From the NCBI GenBank assembly GCA_028565635.1, contig JAOXYB010025980.1, positions 1 to 15,846 on the forward strand: 15,846 nucleotides of DNA. The letters are read 5' to 3'. The stretch comes from Phoronis ovalis. Its lineage: Eukaryota; Phoronida; Phoronidae. The translations under genes and the position numbers were made by a program. Positions within the stretch are counted from its first letter, which is position 1, and every line of letters begins with the position of its first letter. A model generated the notes under the pieces. The model worked only from the letters and a program-made list of their open reading frames with translations. It made no database searches and had not been told where the DNA came from. Of the stretch, positions 1 to 8,148 are shown piece after piece.

Positions 1-349
1 TGAGTAATATACGATTTAAGTTTCAAATGGATATCACATTCCCTTCTTGAGATAGCTCGATAACAGTGAATCTGACGTGGCGGCGGCGGCGGCGGTTACA
101 GAGTAAATCCTAAGTACCTCCAGCCTACTGCTGGGGGTACAATAATATGCAGAAAACAGTCTGGACTACAGACTACAACATATCATGCCTCTTGACCTCG
201 CAAATAATTTAAGTGACACAAATTGTTTTTATGGACTTTTTAAGTACTTTTTACATCTGAGGACTTTACATTACAACATGCCGCTAAATTCAAACACCTT
301 CCAAGTCTGTATGAAACATAGCTGAAGTTAGAAAGTCGATCCTAATTAC
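1..349 (-). other. SHC intron following the PTB exon; no gene seen
   Basis: Read on the minus strand this follows the GT donor at 349-348 and runs off the window. The next PTB exon, expected to begin with the family sequence Tyr-Met-Gly-Cys, is not found here. A short GGC repeat at 79-95 is the only notable feature. Confidence 0.5.
79..95. repeat. (GGC)n trinucleotide microsatellite
   Basis: Between five and six perfect GGC units interrupt otherwise AT-rich DNA, flanked by gacgtggc and gttacag. It lies inside the presumed SHC intron. No reading frame through it matches SHC, so I treat it as a simple repeat. Confidence 0.85.
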
Positions 350-490
350 CCGAACTCCGTAGCAAATCCCAGCATCTGGATTCAACTGCTGATCCGCATG
401 GATCCATCCACGTTCCGGTTTGGTCATTAAGGTTCCTGTTTTCGTCCATTCAGGAGGATTAGGAGTCTTTTTCTTCCGAAAGACATCCAT
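350..490 (-). CDS. SHC: SHC adaptor protein, first PTB-domain exon (partial gene, left-arm copy)
   Basis: This is the mirror of the exon at 15357-15497, where the full annotation is given. Read on the minus strand it encodes 47 residues beginning Met-Asp-Val-Phe. It contains PEWTKTG and KPERGWIHAD, and ends at CYGVR directly before a gtaatt donor. The gene points away from the CKS gene at 2211, giving a head-to-head pair. The rest of the PTB domain, the CH1 region and the SH2 domain would lie beyond position 1. If the palindrome is an artefact, this and the right-arm copy are the same locus. Confidence 0.8.
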
Positions 491-738
491 TATTTTTGTT
501 CTTTCCAAGAAGAAACAAATCAGAAAAAAATATGATACTTGAAAGAAAATAGGGGGCAGACAATGTGAAAGTGGGTGCTCATGTTCCCCCAAATTTTGGT
601 GTGAAAGAGTAATCTGTACTTTTTTAGCTGTCAGTGTAACACGCGTTACGCTCTGGGTTTGCTTTTTGCCCAAAAATCATGAAAGGTATGAAACTTTGTT
701 TGGGTGTCCCCAAAGGTTCATTTCATTAGCCGAGTCAC

Positions 739-893
739 TGGCAAGTTTGTTTCAGCAGTTGACTACAACTGGGCGTCTTGCCAATAAAGTCACTCCCTCG
801 GGGTGTTATTTCTTTCAACAAGTGATCATTACGACTTGGTAAATTTGGAGCTCTAGGATCCCTCCTTAAGAGACCTTTTGACTGAAAAGCCAT
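739..893 (-). CDS. Possible upstream (p66-like) SHC exon, left-arm copy
   Basis: This is the mirror of 14954-15108. The minus strand holds a 52-codon ORF with its ATG at 893 and stop at 737-735. I propose that it splices out at 738 into a minus-strand acceptor just 5' of the PTB exon (exon from 500). It is too short to stand alone convincingly. Its composition (basic LLRRDPRAP, then LLKEITPRGS) and its place on the SHC strand suggest an N-terminal extension of SHC. See the right-arm entry for the splice phase argument. Confidence 0.4.
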
Positions 894-1408
894 CATGTTG
901 GAACATGCATACCCATTTTCATCGTACCAAATAATCAGTAATGTGACCTGTTTTAAGCCCAGAACTTACTTTTAAAGTGTATCCTTGAAAAAAGTCACAC
1001 TCCGGATTAGTTTGGATAGCAATATTAGGTTTCAACACCAATGTCTTAATAAATAATCTCCAACTAAATAAGCGTGAGATTGGAGCATTCAGTACCAAAT
1101 TGTTGAATCAGTAATCAAAGAGAGTTAAACATCATTAAGATTTCCCTAGAATTAACAATCAATATATATTTAATAAAAATATAGTGACCACAGACTAAAT
1201 ACTTAGTAATTTCGTAAAAAAAACTGCTGAATATTATAATAAAGTACACTGTTCAAGTACTACTGGGTTTTGCGGATATTGTTAATAAACGAGATATCTA
1301 ATCAGTTTAAGCCTTCTTGAACAATTCTTTATCAATCAACCACAACATAATAAACTCAGTCACCTTCTAATGTACCACAGTCTTAGTGACGTTAACTAGT
1401 AGCTAGTG

Positions 1409-1536
1409 AGATATCGTTATTTTGAAAACATTGGGAATATTTTGAAAACAAACTTTGGCGTATATAAACATCACAGTTACAGTTCAAGTTTGCGACTATA
1501 TAAATTTTATACTAAATCAGGGAAATAACGATATCT
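1409..1536. repeat. 14-bp inverted repeat enclosing about 100 bp
   Basis: The arm agatatcgttattt (1409-1422) recurs as its reverse complement aaataacgatatct (1523-1536). No transposase or clear target-site duplication is visible. It could be a small MITE-like remnant or chance in AT-rich DNA. It is mirrored at 14311-14438. Confidence 0.35.
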
Positions 1537-2054
1537 GCTAATTATAGATTACTACTTTCTGATTTATTACATAGTTTACATACACGACATAAATAAGAAT
1601 TTTAATTCTTGACAATCTTGTATCCGGGACTGAAAAAATCGACAGACATTTTGCAAATTGAACAGTACCTGTAGTTAATTCCTTTTATTTGTTATCGTTA
1701 AAACGACAATTAAAGAACTCATATAACCTCAAAATCCAAACTCAGCAACGTAAAGAATTTGTCATTTCGTCCAATTTTCTAGAATCGTACTTGGTTATAC
1801 CGCCCTGGTTGATTCATTGACAAGCAGGAAGCACTATGTGACTCACAAAACTAAAAATGGCAGTAAGCATAGTTTAAAATTTTACCGAGAGATGACGCGA
1901 CATGTTTTATTTTAAGAAATATTTTTTTCTTTGGCACAGGCGAGATAGTAATTATTAATAACTGTTTAGTTTGCATTTAGAGTTATATGCAAGCAGGCAA
2001 TAAATCAAGCGAGCTTTTGTATTTAGAATTTAAAAATGGCTCGTCCCCTTTTGT

Positions 2055-2176
2055 CCAATCAAAACTTGCGATTGGATCATGTGCTTTAATGCACCAATCG
2101 CAACAAATTAACGTGTGAGAACGAATTTTGAAATCATTTCTGGATCGAAATTCATCGAAGGCGAAGGCAATTTGAA
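2055..2176 (+). promoter_or_regulatory. CKS promoter: three CCAAT boxes and two CHR-like TTTGAA elements
   Basis: CCAAT occurs at 2055-2059 and 2094-2098, and its reverse ATTGG at 2071-2075. TTTGAA follows at 2127-2132 and 2171-2176, shortly before the ATG at 2211. Closely spaced NF-Y-type CCAAT boxes upstream of a CHR element are the known promoter layout of G2/M genes controlled by MuvB/DREAM and B-Myb, a class that includes vertebrate CKS genes. The motifs are seen directly; their function here is inferred. Confidence 0.55.
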
Positions 2177-2210
2177 TTTTTTCAGAAAACGTTAAGACAT
2201 TAACGATAAG

Positions 2211-3634
2211 ATGTCACATAAACAGATATATTACTCAGATAAATATACAGACGAAGAATATGAGTACAGGTATGAAACGATTTTGATTTCAATTATGGAA
2301 ACGAAACGGAATTTGTGTAAATAATAAGCCTAATTTAGATTAGGGCCTATAATAATAATTTAAATTTTAATATCGATACAACAATACCTGTCTTGTACAG
2401 TTAGTCTGTACTTCTACATATCATGTGGACCCAGGGATACAAATTTGGGTATATATGTGCGGCCCGGTTCTAAAAAAACGGATTCTCTCAATTATTTTTT
2501 CTGAAAACAAAACGGTTTCCTTTTGGCTTATTTTGCTTGCTAAAAAACCCTGTTAATTTGTGTGTGTTGTTTGTTGGTATTCATATTAAAAGACCGACTT
2601 GCTTGAAATGAAAATGCCTGTTTGCTGACCGAAATGAAGTAAAAAAAATCGATAAAACTGGATCCACTCTGCTAATTTCATAAAACATGGTTCTCTCCCA
2701 TTGCATAGTAATTTGATAAAACTGGATCGTCTCTGCTAATTTGGTAAAAAAAATCTGATCCTCCGGCATGGACCTCCATAGGATTGCTTCAAAAAGCTAC
2801 ACGAGCTTTTAACCTCTACAAATGTGTCATAATTTGACACAAAATCAGTTCAGTGAATGTGAATCTTGAACATGTAGCTGTCAAGACACATTTGGATATA
2901 AATATATAAATAAAATATTAATTCATGGAAACAGTTTTTATTTTAGCAGTATTTGAGTTGTGTTTGCTGCTTTCATCTGGTAAGTTTGTGTGATACAGAC
3001 CTTTCCAATAAAATGTTGTTTAACTTGCTTTTATATATAATATGATTTGATTTTACAAATTTCATACTTTTTAGACATGTAATGTTACCGAAAGATATTG
3101 CAAAACTAGTCCCCAAAACGCATCTAATGACAGAAGCAGAATGGCGAGGTATTGGAGTTCAGCAGAGTCAAGGATGGAACCATTACATGTTTCATGAACC
3201 AGGTAAGGGGTTCTCTCACCAGCTGTAATAGTCATCATAAGCTTTTTTCCCATTAGCTATTAAAGTCACACTTTGTAAAAAAGGGCTACATTTGTTCTGT
3301 GACATAAAATATGCAATGATTGGGAAAGTAGCAAACTATAGGGTCACTTGCCCCTGCAGGCATGAGCTGAATGGAATATTAATTTTCAATGTTTTTAGAT
3401 TGATTCACATTCACACTTTTTATTAGCAATACATACACTATCAACTTATTTTTATGGTGTTCACCTGTTAGTAATGGTTATGAGGGTGTAAAATGTCGTC
3501 ATGCAGAAGTTGATTAAAAATATGCAAGACACAATATATCCTACTAATGATGAAACATTACTTCTTTTTCAGAGCCTCATATATTACTGTTTAGAAGAGC
3601 TGTACCACAACCCTTAAAGACGCAGAACAAATAG
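2211..3634 (+). CDS. CKS1: Cyclin-dependent kinases regulatory subunit (CKS1/CKS2 family), complete, 3 exons
   Basis: Exons are 2211-2269, 3075-3202 and 3573-3634, joined by GT-AG introns of 805 and 370 bp in consistent phase. They give 82 residues and a TAG stop; human CKS proteins have 79. The protein opens [20 protein letters not shown] and contains [26 protein letters not shown] and the hinge [12 protein letters not shown]. The phosphate-pocket residues Lys11, Arg20, Ser51, Trp54 and Arg71 are all present, as is the hinge Glu63. CKS proteins bind CDK1/CDK2 and dock phosphorylated substrates. CKS1 also helps SCF-Skp2 recognise phosphorylated p27. Asn55 and Phe59 differ from the Val/Ile usual in vertebrates, and the C-terminal tail is lineage-specific. 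CKS1 and CKS2 cannot be told apart here. Confidence 0.96.
2651..2742. repeat. Two near-identical 28-bp direct repeats in CKS intron 1
   Basis: gataaaactggatc-NN-ctctgctaattt occurs at 2651-2678 and 2715-2742 with only two mismatches, separated by 36 bp. The repeat falls inside intron 1 and creates a spurious minus-strand ORF. It is probably an old local duplication or part of a dispersed repeat. Confidence 0.75.
2823..2841. repeat. Small perfect hairpin in CKS intron 1
   Basis: The arms tgtgtca and tgacaca (7 bp) surround the loop taatt. It is short and has no run of T after it, so nothing beyond potential stem formation is claimed. It is mirrored at 13006-13024. Confidence 0.5.
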
Positions 3635-4835
3635 AGACATTGTTAACAGACATGATCATATTCTGCCATATAATATAACTTCATATCCATCATCCTGTTG
3701 TCTGTGAGTACTGAATCGTACAGTATGCATGAGGCTTAATCATCCAACATCTTCTATAGGAATCATCTGTATATATCATTCTGGGCTCTATAGCTAGCTG
3801 TTGAAGTAAATCCACTTTGTAGAATAATGGCTGAAAGCTGTTGAAACCAGTGTGGGTGAAAATGAATGTAACCGATACAAGTGACTAAGAACTCTCACGC
3901 AATAATATTGGAAATTGTGATATCTTAAAAAACAGATTTTTGAACAGGCAATGTCAGCAATGTTATTACCATACATGCAACTGTGTTTTCAGTAGGAAGT
4001 CTTGACAATGAACCAGTTCCTGATAATCATCATGTTGTTGCAAAAAAACAATTTATGACAGGGTTTTGGTATTAACTGCTTTTCCAAGATTCATGTTTCT
4101 TCATTATAATTTGTTTTATTATTTGTTTTGTTTATTTGTCACCGTTTAAATTTGTTTGCTCACATTGCCAAAGGGACCAAAATCAATCTGTATAAGACCG
4201 GGTGTATAACTGGCAATACAAAAACTTACTTTTAGTTGCAATTTGTAGTTATTGCAAGTTGTCGTAAACATTAATCAGGGTGCATAGAGAACAAATAACT
4301 AAGATCTTGATTACAGTTGCATGTAATATTAAACATTCCCATTTAGATATTCCTTTAAAGGCACATGTCAGACAGTTCTCTCTAAAGTGAAAGTAGGGCA
4401 ATGTCTTGAAGTTATGGCGAAATGTTAAGCATATCAGTATTAAAATACAAGTTTTTAGGCCAAAGTGTTACTTTTATTGGTCCCGATAGCTGCTGCAGTG
4501 TTTCAGACACAACAGTGCTGAGAAACTGGTGGCTAATCATGTATAGTTCTAAGAATTATGCAACTTATAGTGTTAATTCTACAGTATTTATAGTTTTTTA
4601 AATTACGTAGCTTTGACATTAATTTTTGTTTTCCCTGTCATAAAGTTGTAAGAAGTATGAAGAAATTATAGGTATCCAAAATGTAAGAATTTCATTATAT
4701 AGTCAAATAAATAGTAATGTTGTAGTATACCCACCAGTGTTGTTCTTTTTGTTTATATTTGGAAATTTTTATCTCCTAGTATCCTAATATTGAGAGTACA
4801 GAGAACTAGAATTATTTATGCGTTTTTGCTCCCCA

Positions 4836-4849
4836 GAGCCACCTAGTGC
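4836..4849 (-). promoter_or_regulatory. CTCF-like motif 2 (weaker)
   Basis: On the minus strand the sequence is GCACTAGGTGGCTC. It agrees with the animal CTCF core (CCASYAGRKGGCRS) at 12 of 14 positions. It has the same orientation as the stronger motif at 5711-5724, about 870 bp away. Occupancy is unknown. Confidence 0.3.
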
Positions 4850-5658
4850 ATAAATAGTGTTGGGGGGAAAGCAATACTAGTTTATTTTCTTATCTTTTTT
4901 CCTTCAGTGCTAAAAGGACTTAAATAAGCCCGTACCAACTCTGTTTTTAAGACCCTCAATTTTAATGTTTCAAGCAATTTTGACCTTGTGACCCTAATTG
5001 TCGACTCAGATTTCCTCTAAGTGACATTTTGACAATGACCGCAAAAAACCTTTAAGAAAACAAAAACATCATTTTGGAAGTTTCGTGTAAGATTTTGCCT
5101 TCAATGTCTACTCATTCCACCCCTGAGATGTCAATCCTGTAACACCATGCTAAAAATGAAAATCTGACCTTTTGACCCCTAAAATGCTGGCAAAATCACA
5201 AAAATTACCTTTATATAATCTGATACCATCGTTTGTTGGTAATAAATTAGTTTTTTCTCTGTGCATGGAATTTTTGTCACAGAAGCTTATTTTTTAGCCA
5301 GGGATATACAGCAGTGGTCACAACATTGTTAAATAATTATGATCCACTAAAATGATTTCAGAAATATATGGATAGTTGGAATAGCTAATCTAAAAACACA
5401 GTTTATTTTGCTTAACACAATTCTTTTGTTTTTTTTCAAGTATTTTGATAGAGCAGCTAAACTAGGATACGTTTTCGTTTTTGTAAAGGTCTGGCTGTAA
5501 CATCATAATATGCATGCACAAAAAGTGTACTATCACTGAACTTAAATTTTTACAAAGATTCATTAAATGTGCATATGAAATCATACTGGAGAATTTTCAA
5601 TAGTGACAGTTAACAATAAATTTCAAATAACTTCTAAAATTTATTTTAATTTCTTTCC

Positions 5659-5664
5659 TTTATT
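5659..5664 (-). terminator. Candidate poly(A) signal for the ODF3-type gene (left arm)
   Basis: AATAAA on the minus strand lies 76 bp beyond the TGA stop of the gene ending at 5740. A second AATAAA is at 5640-5645. This gives a short 3' untranslated region. Confidence 0.6.
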
Positions 5665-5710
5665 CTAATTTCAAAGAAAAATTATAGTCAACTCATTTCA
5701 AAATTTAAGA

Positions 5711-5724
5711 GTGCCCCCTAGTGA
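5711..5724 (-). promoter_or_regulatory. CTCF-like motif 1 (strong)
   Basis: On the minus strand the sequence is TCACTAGGGGGCAC. It matches the CTCF core CCASYAGRKGGCRS at 13 of 14 positions. It lies 15 bp past the stop codon of the ODF3-type gene, in its presumed 3' UTR. A function as an insulator is inference only. Confidence 0.4.
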
Positions 5725-5739
5725 CAAACACAAATGCTG

Positions 5740-7698
5740 TCATTCGTCTGGTACCTCTACGATGTAAGTTGAAACATATGGGGAATACCGTATTCCAAAA
5801 CTAAAATGAGGTTCATGAGGTAAATGCAGTTTACAATTTTCTGGACGGTGTGCGCCTGGTCCAGGGATGCGTGAATCGTCTGATGGTGGAAATACCCTTT
5901 TTTTGAGGCTAACTGCAGGTATAGTTTCTTTATATGTTTCCAGTTTGGACGGATCATATTGAGCAGGCCCTGGTGTGTCTGCCACACCTTTCAACTTCTT
6001 TCTGCTTCTGAAGAAAAACACTATATTATGTAATTCACTATATTATTATGTAATTCACAGGTGGCATGTTGTAATTTTATAATGGTTTTAAAATAAAGAA
6101 ATATATTTAAAGTAATATTTAGAAGCAGCATTTCTAACCAAACGTATGTCGAATTTCTTTGTTTTACACTTAAATCTTGTTTATATATGTATTTTTTAAG
6201 GCCTGTCTATCAATCATATATATATAAACAGTTCTTTCTAGACACTCACATATTTTGCTGGCACCACGAACTGTTCTCTGTAGTCCAGTTGTTGAATTAT
6301 GCTCAAGAGCCGTAAACTGAACTCAATCTGAAAGGGGTATGGATTTCAAAGAAACGTGTTGAAAATGGGAGGAATTGAAACACAAATATAAAAAGGTCAG
6401 AATTTAATATATTTTTAATAAAAAGGGTCCAGATTTATCCAAGTTCGTATAACAGGGGTGCCCCAGCAGTTTAAGGCAGCAGAAGAGCACCCTCGATCGA
6501 AAATATTGCAAGAGTTCACCCCGGGTTCTGTAGTATTGCCTATTGGAGTAAGAACCGTATATATGCACTTATACCAGTAAGTGCACTTATTCCAGACATT
6601 CAAACAATTTCCTGGTTTTCATGTCTGTAGGTTTGTGTATTCAGAAATCCGATTGTGGTACCAACAAAATGACACTTGGTACAAAAAGATAAACTACTGA
6701 AGATAAAAATAAACAAAAATTGCATAAAGTCAATATGGATTGTTTGAAAATGTGAACTTGAGAAAGTCCAGTCTAGTTTATATTATTACACTTACGCTAA
6801 TGAGAAACAAGGTGCTCGTGCAACATTTAAATGATCGCATGGATTGCCAACTATTGCAGGTAATTTGTAGTGATTTGGTGCAGGGCAACTGTTTCTATTA
6901 TGGATCTTTGTACGATGACCAAAGGAAAAGGCTGGTGGCCGACGTTCGTATCCTATTGGAGGACATTTTGTAACATTGTACGCATTTGGTCCAAGAGTCT
7001 CACTTGAATCTGAAAAATGAGAAAACATATATTTTATTATATGCTTAGATAAAATGGCTGAGAAAAGATATGATTATTATAAGTAGCAAGGGTTGAGGGC
7101 TATCGTAGGGGGTATTTTCACGAGCAGAGAGCATTGGGGTCTGTTAAGTCCGAGCAGCGAGCATTTACTTTTTGGCGACCTTTTTTTTACTTGTTTTTTT
7201 GTTAATTTGGCAAGAGCTTTTTTTTTGGCGACCTTATTTTTTGCTTGTTTATTTTTTTAAGTGCGAGCAACGAGCATTGCCAATTTTTAAGTGTGAGCAT
7301 TGCACACTGGGTTGACATTGTCAATCAAGTTACTATTTAAAACAGGTTCAAATATTTTTATTTTGTGTGTATTTTTAAGGAAGCAAAACAAAAAGACAAG
7401 TGTCTTCCCAATCTGCAATTATTCTTGAACAAGTCTTGCAAAATTGTGCTAGAAGCCTATTTCTACATCAGGACATTGTGAGGAGTGATTATAATCATTA
7501 TCAATCTAAATTTTAGATCATACTGCCTGAAGCATTCATGATAATGTTATGTGGACAGAGTGAATATCACAAACATAAAGTACATACGTTCTTCATTTTC
7601 TCTTCCATGAATGGAGAATTTCGGATTATATGATGATCCTGTTCTTGTTAGGTGAGGTTTTAGACCATATTTTGGTCCAGGAGCATCAGATCCCACGA
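5740..7698 (-). CDS. ODF3: ODF3/CIMAP1-type SHIPPO-repeat protein, 5'-truncated (left-arm copy)
   Basis: This is the mirror of 8149-10107, where the residue-level annotation is given. On the minus strand the exons are 7588-7698, 6796-7009 and 5740-6007, with the TGA stop at 5742-5740. The gene converges on CKS (stop at 3634), leaving about 2.1 kb between the two stop codons. Its missing first exon should lie beyond 7923 on the real chromosome, but the palindrome replaces that sequence. Confidence 0.88.
6008..6795 (-). other. ODF3-type intron 2 (left arm), with small repeats
   Basis: This 788-bp intron holds a tandem duplication next to the last exon (actatattatgtaattc at 6020-6036, then actatattattatgtaattc at 6037-6056). 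It also holds a perfect hairpin at 6564-6585, with arms tgcactta/taagtgca and a 6-nt loop. A 62-codon ORF at 6415-6603 in the relatively GC-rich part looks non-coding. I found no extra exon in the correct phase. Confidence 0.6.
7010..7587 (-). other. ODF3-type intron 1 (left arm), with GCGAGCA-type repeats
   Basis: This 578-bp intron contains an irregular short-repeat cluster at 7121-7303. cgagcagagagcatt is at 7121-7135, cgagcagcgagcatt at 7151-7165, cgagcaacgagcatt at 7264-7278 and gtgtgagcattgc at 7291-7303. ttggcgacctt occurs twice, near 7172 and 7225. No gene is seen. Confidence 0.6.
7121..7303. repeat. Irregular CGAGCARCGAGCATT repeat cluster
   Basis: There are three 15-bp copies with one or two differences, plus a partial fourth, interspersed with two copies of ttggcgacctt and poly-T tracts. 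The pattern suggests a degenerate mobile-element fragment or minisatellite. No protein-coding remnant or clear terminal repeats are visible. It is mirrored at 8544-8726. Confidence 0.65.
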
Positions 7699-7923
7699 CT
7701 AAAAATAAGAAGTTCATCATCATTTAATATGATAAAGCCAATGTGACTATAAAAAAAACATGCACGTGATCATAAATGTATAAAAGTTTTACCTGACACA
7801 GCAAAAATTATTCACATTGACTTTTTTGAGGTTTCAACCTTTGTTACTTTGTAGCTTTTACAAATTTTTGGAAGGTGGAAAAATACCAGAAGGTATTGAA
7901 ATTTGATTTACGATATATTGTTT
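7699..7923 (-). other. Truncated 5' intron of the ODF3-type gene (left arm)
   Basis: These 225 bp lie between the first visible exon and the palindrome axis. On the minus strand they end in a good acceptor (cttatttttag). No start exon in the needed phase was found; the frame that would fit hits a TGA with no ATG after it. Confidence 0.6.
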
Positions 7924-7927
7924 AAAC
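7920..7927. other. Palindrome axis / probable artefactual junction
   Basis: The sequence GTTTAAAC marks the point where one strand turns into its own complement. It lies in an intron of the ODF3-type gene, 225 bp upstream of that gene's first visible exon. Everything that should lie further 5' of that gene has been replaced by the mirrored copy. The immediate neighbourhood (aatatatcgtaaatc) is AT-rich, with no transposon end or telomere-like repeat visible at the turn. Confidence 0.85.
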
Positions 7928-8148
7928 AATATATCGTAAATCAAATTTCAATACCTTCTGGTATTTTTCCACCTTCCAAAAATTTGTAAAAGCTACAAAG
8001 TAACAAAGGTTGAAACCTCAAAAAAGTCAATGTGAATAATTTTTGCTGTGTCAGGTAAAACTTTTATACATTTATGATCACGTGCATGTTTTTTTTATAG
8101 TCACATTGGCTTTATCATATTAAATGATGATGAACTTCTTATTTTTAG
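7924..8148 (+). other. Truncated 5' intron of the ODF3-type gene (right arm)
   Basis: This mirrors 7699-7923. It ends with the acceptor AG at 8147-8148. A gtaaaa donor-like site near 8056 was tested as the end of an upstream exon, but its frame has a stop and no initiator methionine. Confidence 0.6.

Larger units (their letters stand above)
894..2210. promoter_or_regulatory. Divergent SHC-CKS intergenic/promoter region (left arm)
   Basis: About 1.3 kb separates the candidate SHC upstream exon (minus strand) from the CKS start codon (plus strand). It is AT-rich and has no coding-like frame. It holds a CCAAT/CHR cluster at 2055-2176 next to CKS and another CCAAT at 1771-1775. It also holds a direct repeat of ttttgaaaaca near 1421 and 1440, and a 14-bp inverted repeat at 1409-1536. 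The two genes may share regulation because they start head to head. Confidence 0.5.
3635..5739. other. Intergenic region between convergent CKS and ODF3-type genes (left arm)
   Basis: About 2.1 kb holds the 3' ends of both genes. No coding-like frame was found; the short ORF near 3794-3976 has no recognisable content. A possible CKS poly(A) signal, AATAAA, is at 4706-4711. For the minus-strand ODF3-type gene, signals are at 5659-5664 and 5640-5645. Two CTCF-like motifs lie at 4836-4849 and 5711-5724. The stretch 4960-5200 contains ttgaccttgtgaccc and tgaccttttgacccc and may be an old repeat. Confidence 0.6.

Noticed and set aside
2581-2769. 62-codon minus-strand ORF in CKS intron 1
   Set aside because: It is produced by the 28-bp direct repeats inside the intron, on the strand opposite the gene.
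3071-3253. 60-codon minus-strand ORF
   Set aside because: It is the antisense shadow of CKS exon 2.
3794-3976. 60-codon minus-strand ORF in the intergenic region
   Set aside because: It has low-information composition, no recognisable motif and no splice or promoter context.
5757-5987. 76-codon minus-strand ORF overlapping the last ODF3 exon
   Set aside because: It is an alternative frame of the same exon. Only the frame with PGPAQY and PGPGAH matches a family.
6740-6973. 77-codon plus-strand ORF
   Set aside because: It is the antisense shadow of the middle ODF3-type exon, whose sense frame carries the conserved motifs.
7081-7310. CRISPR-like array
   Set aside because: The repeats are irregular, degenerate and unequally spaced in a eukaryotic intron, with no cas genes.
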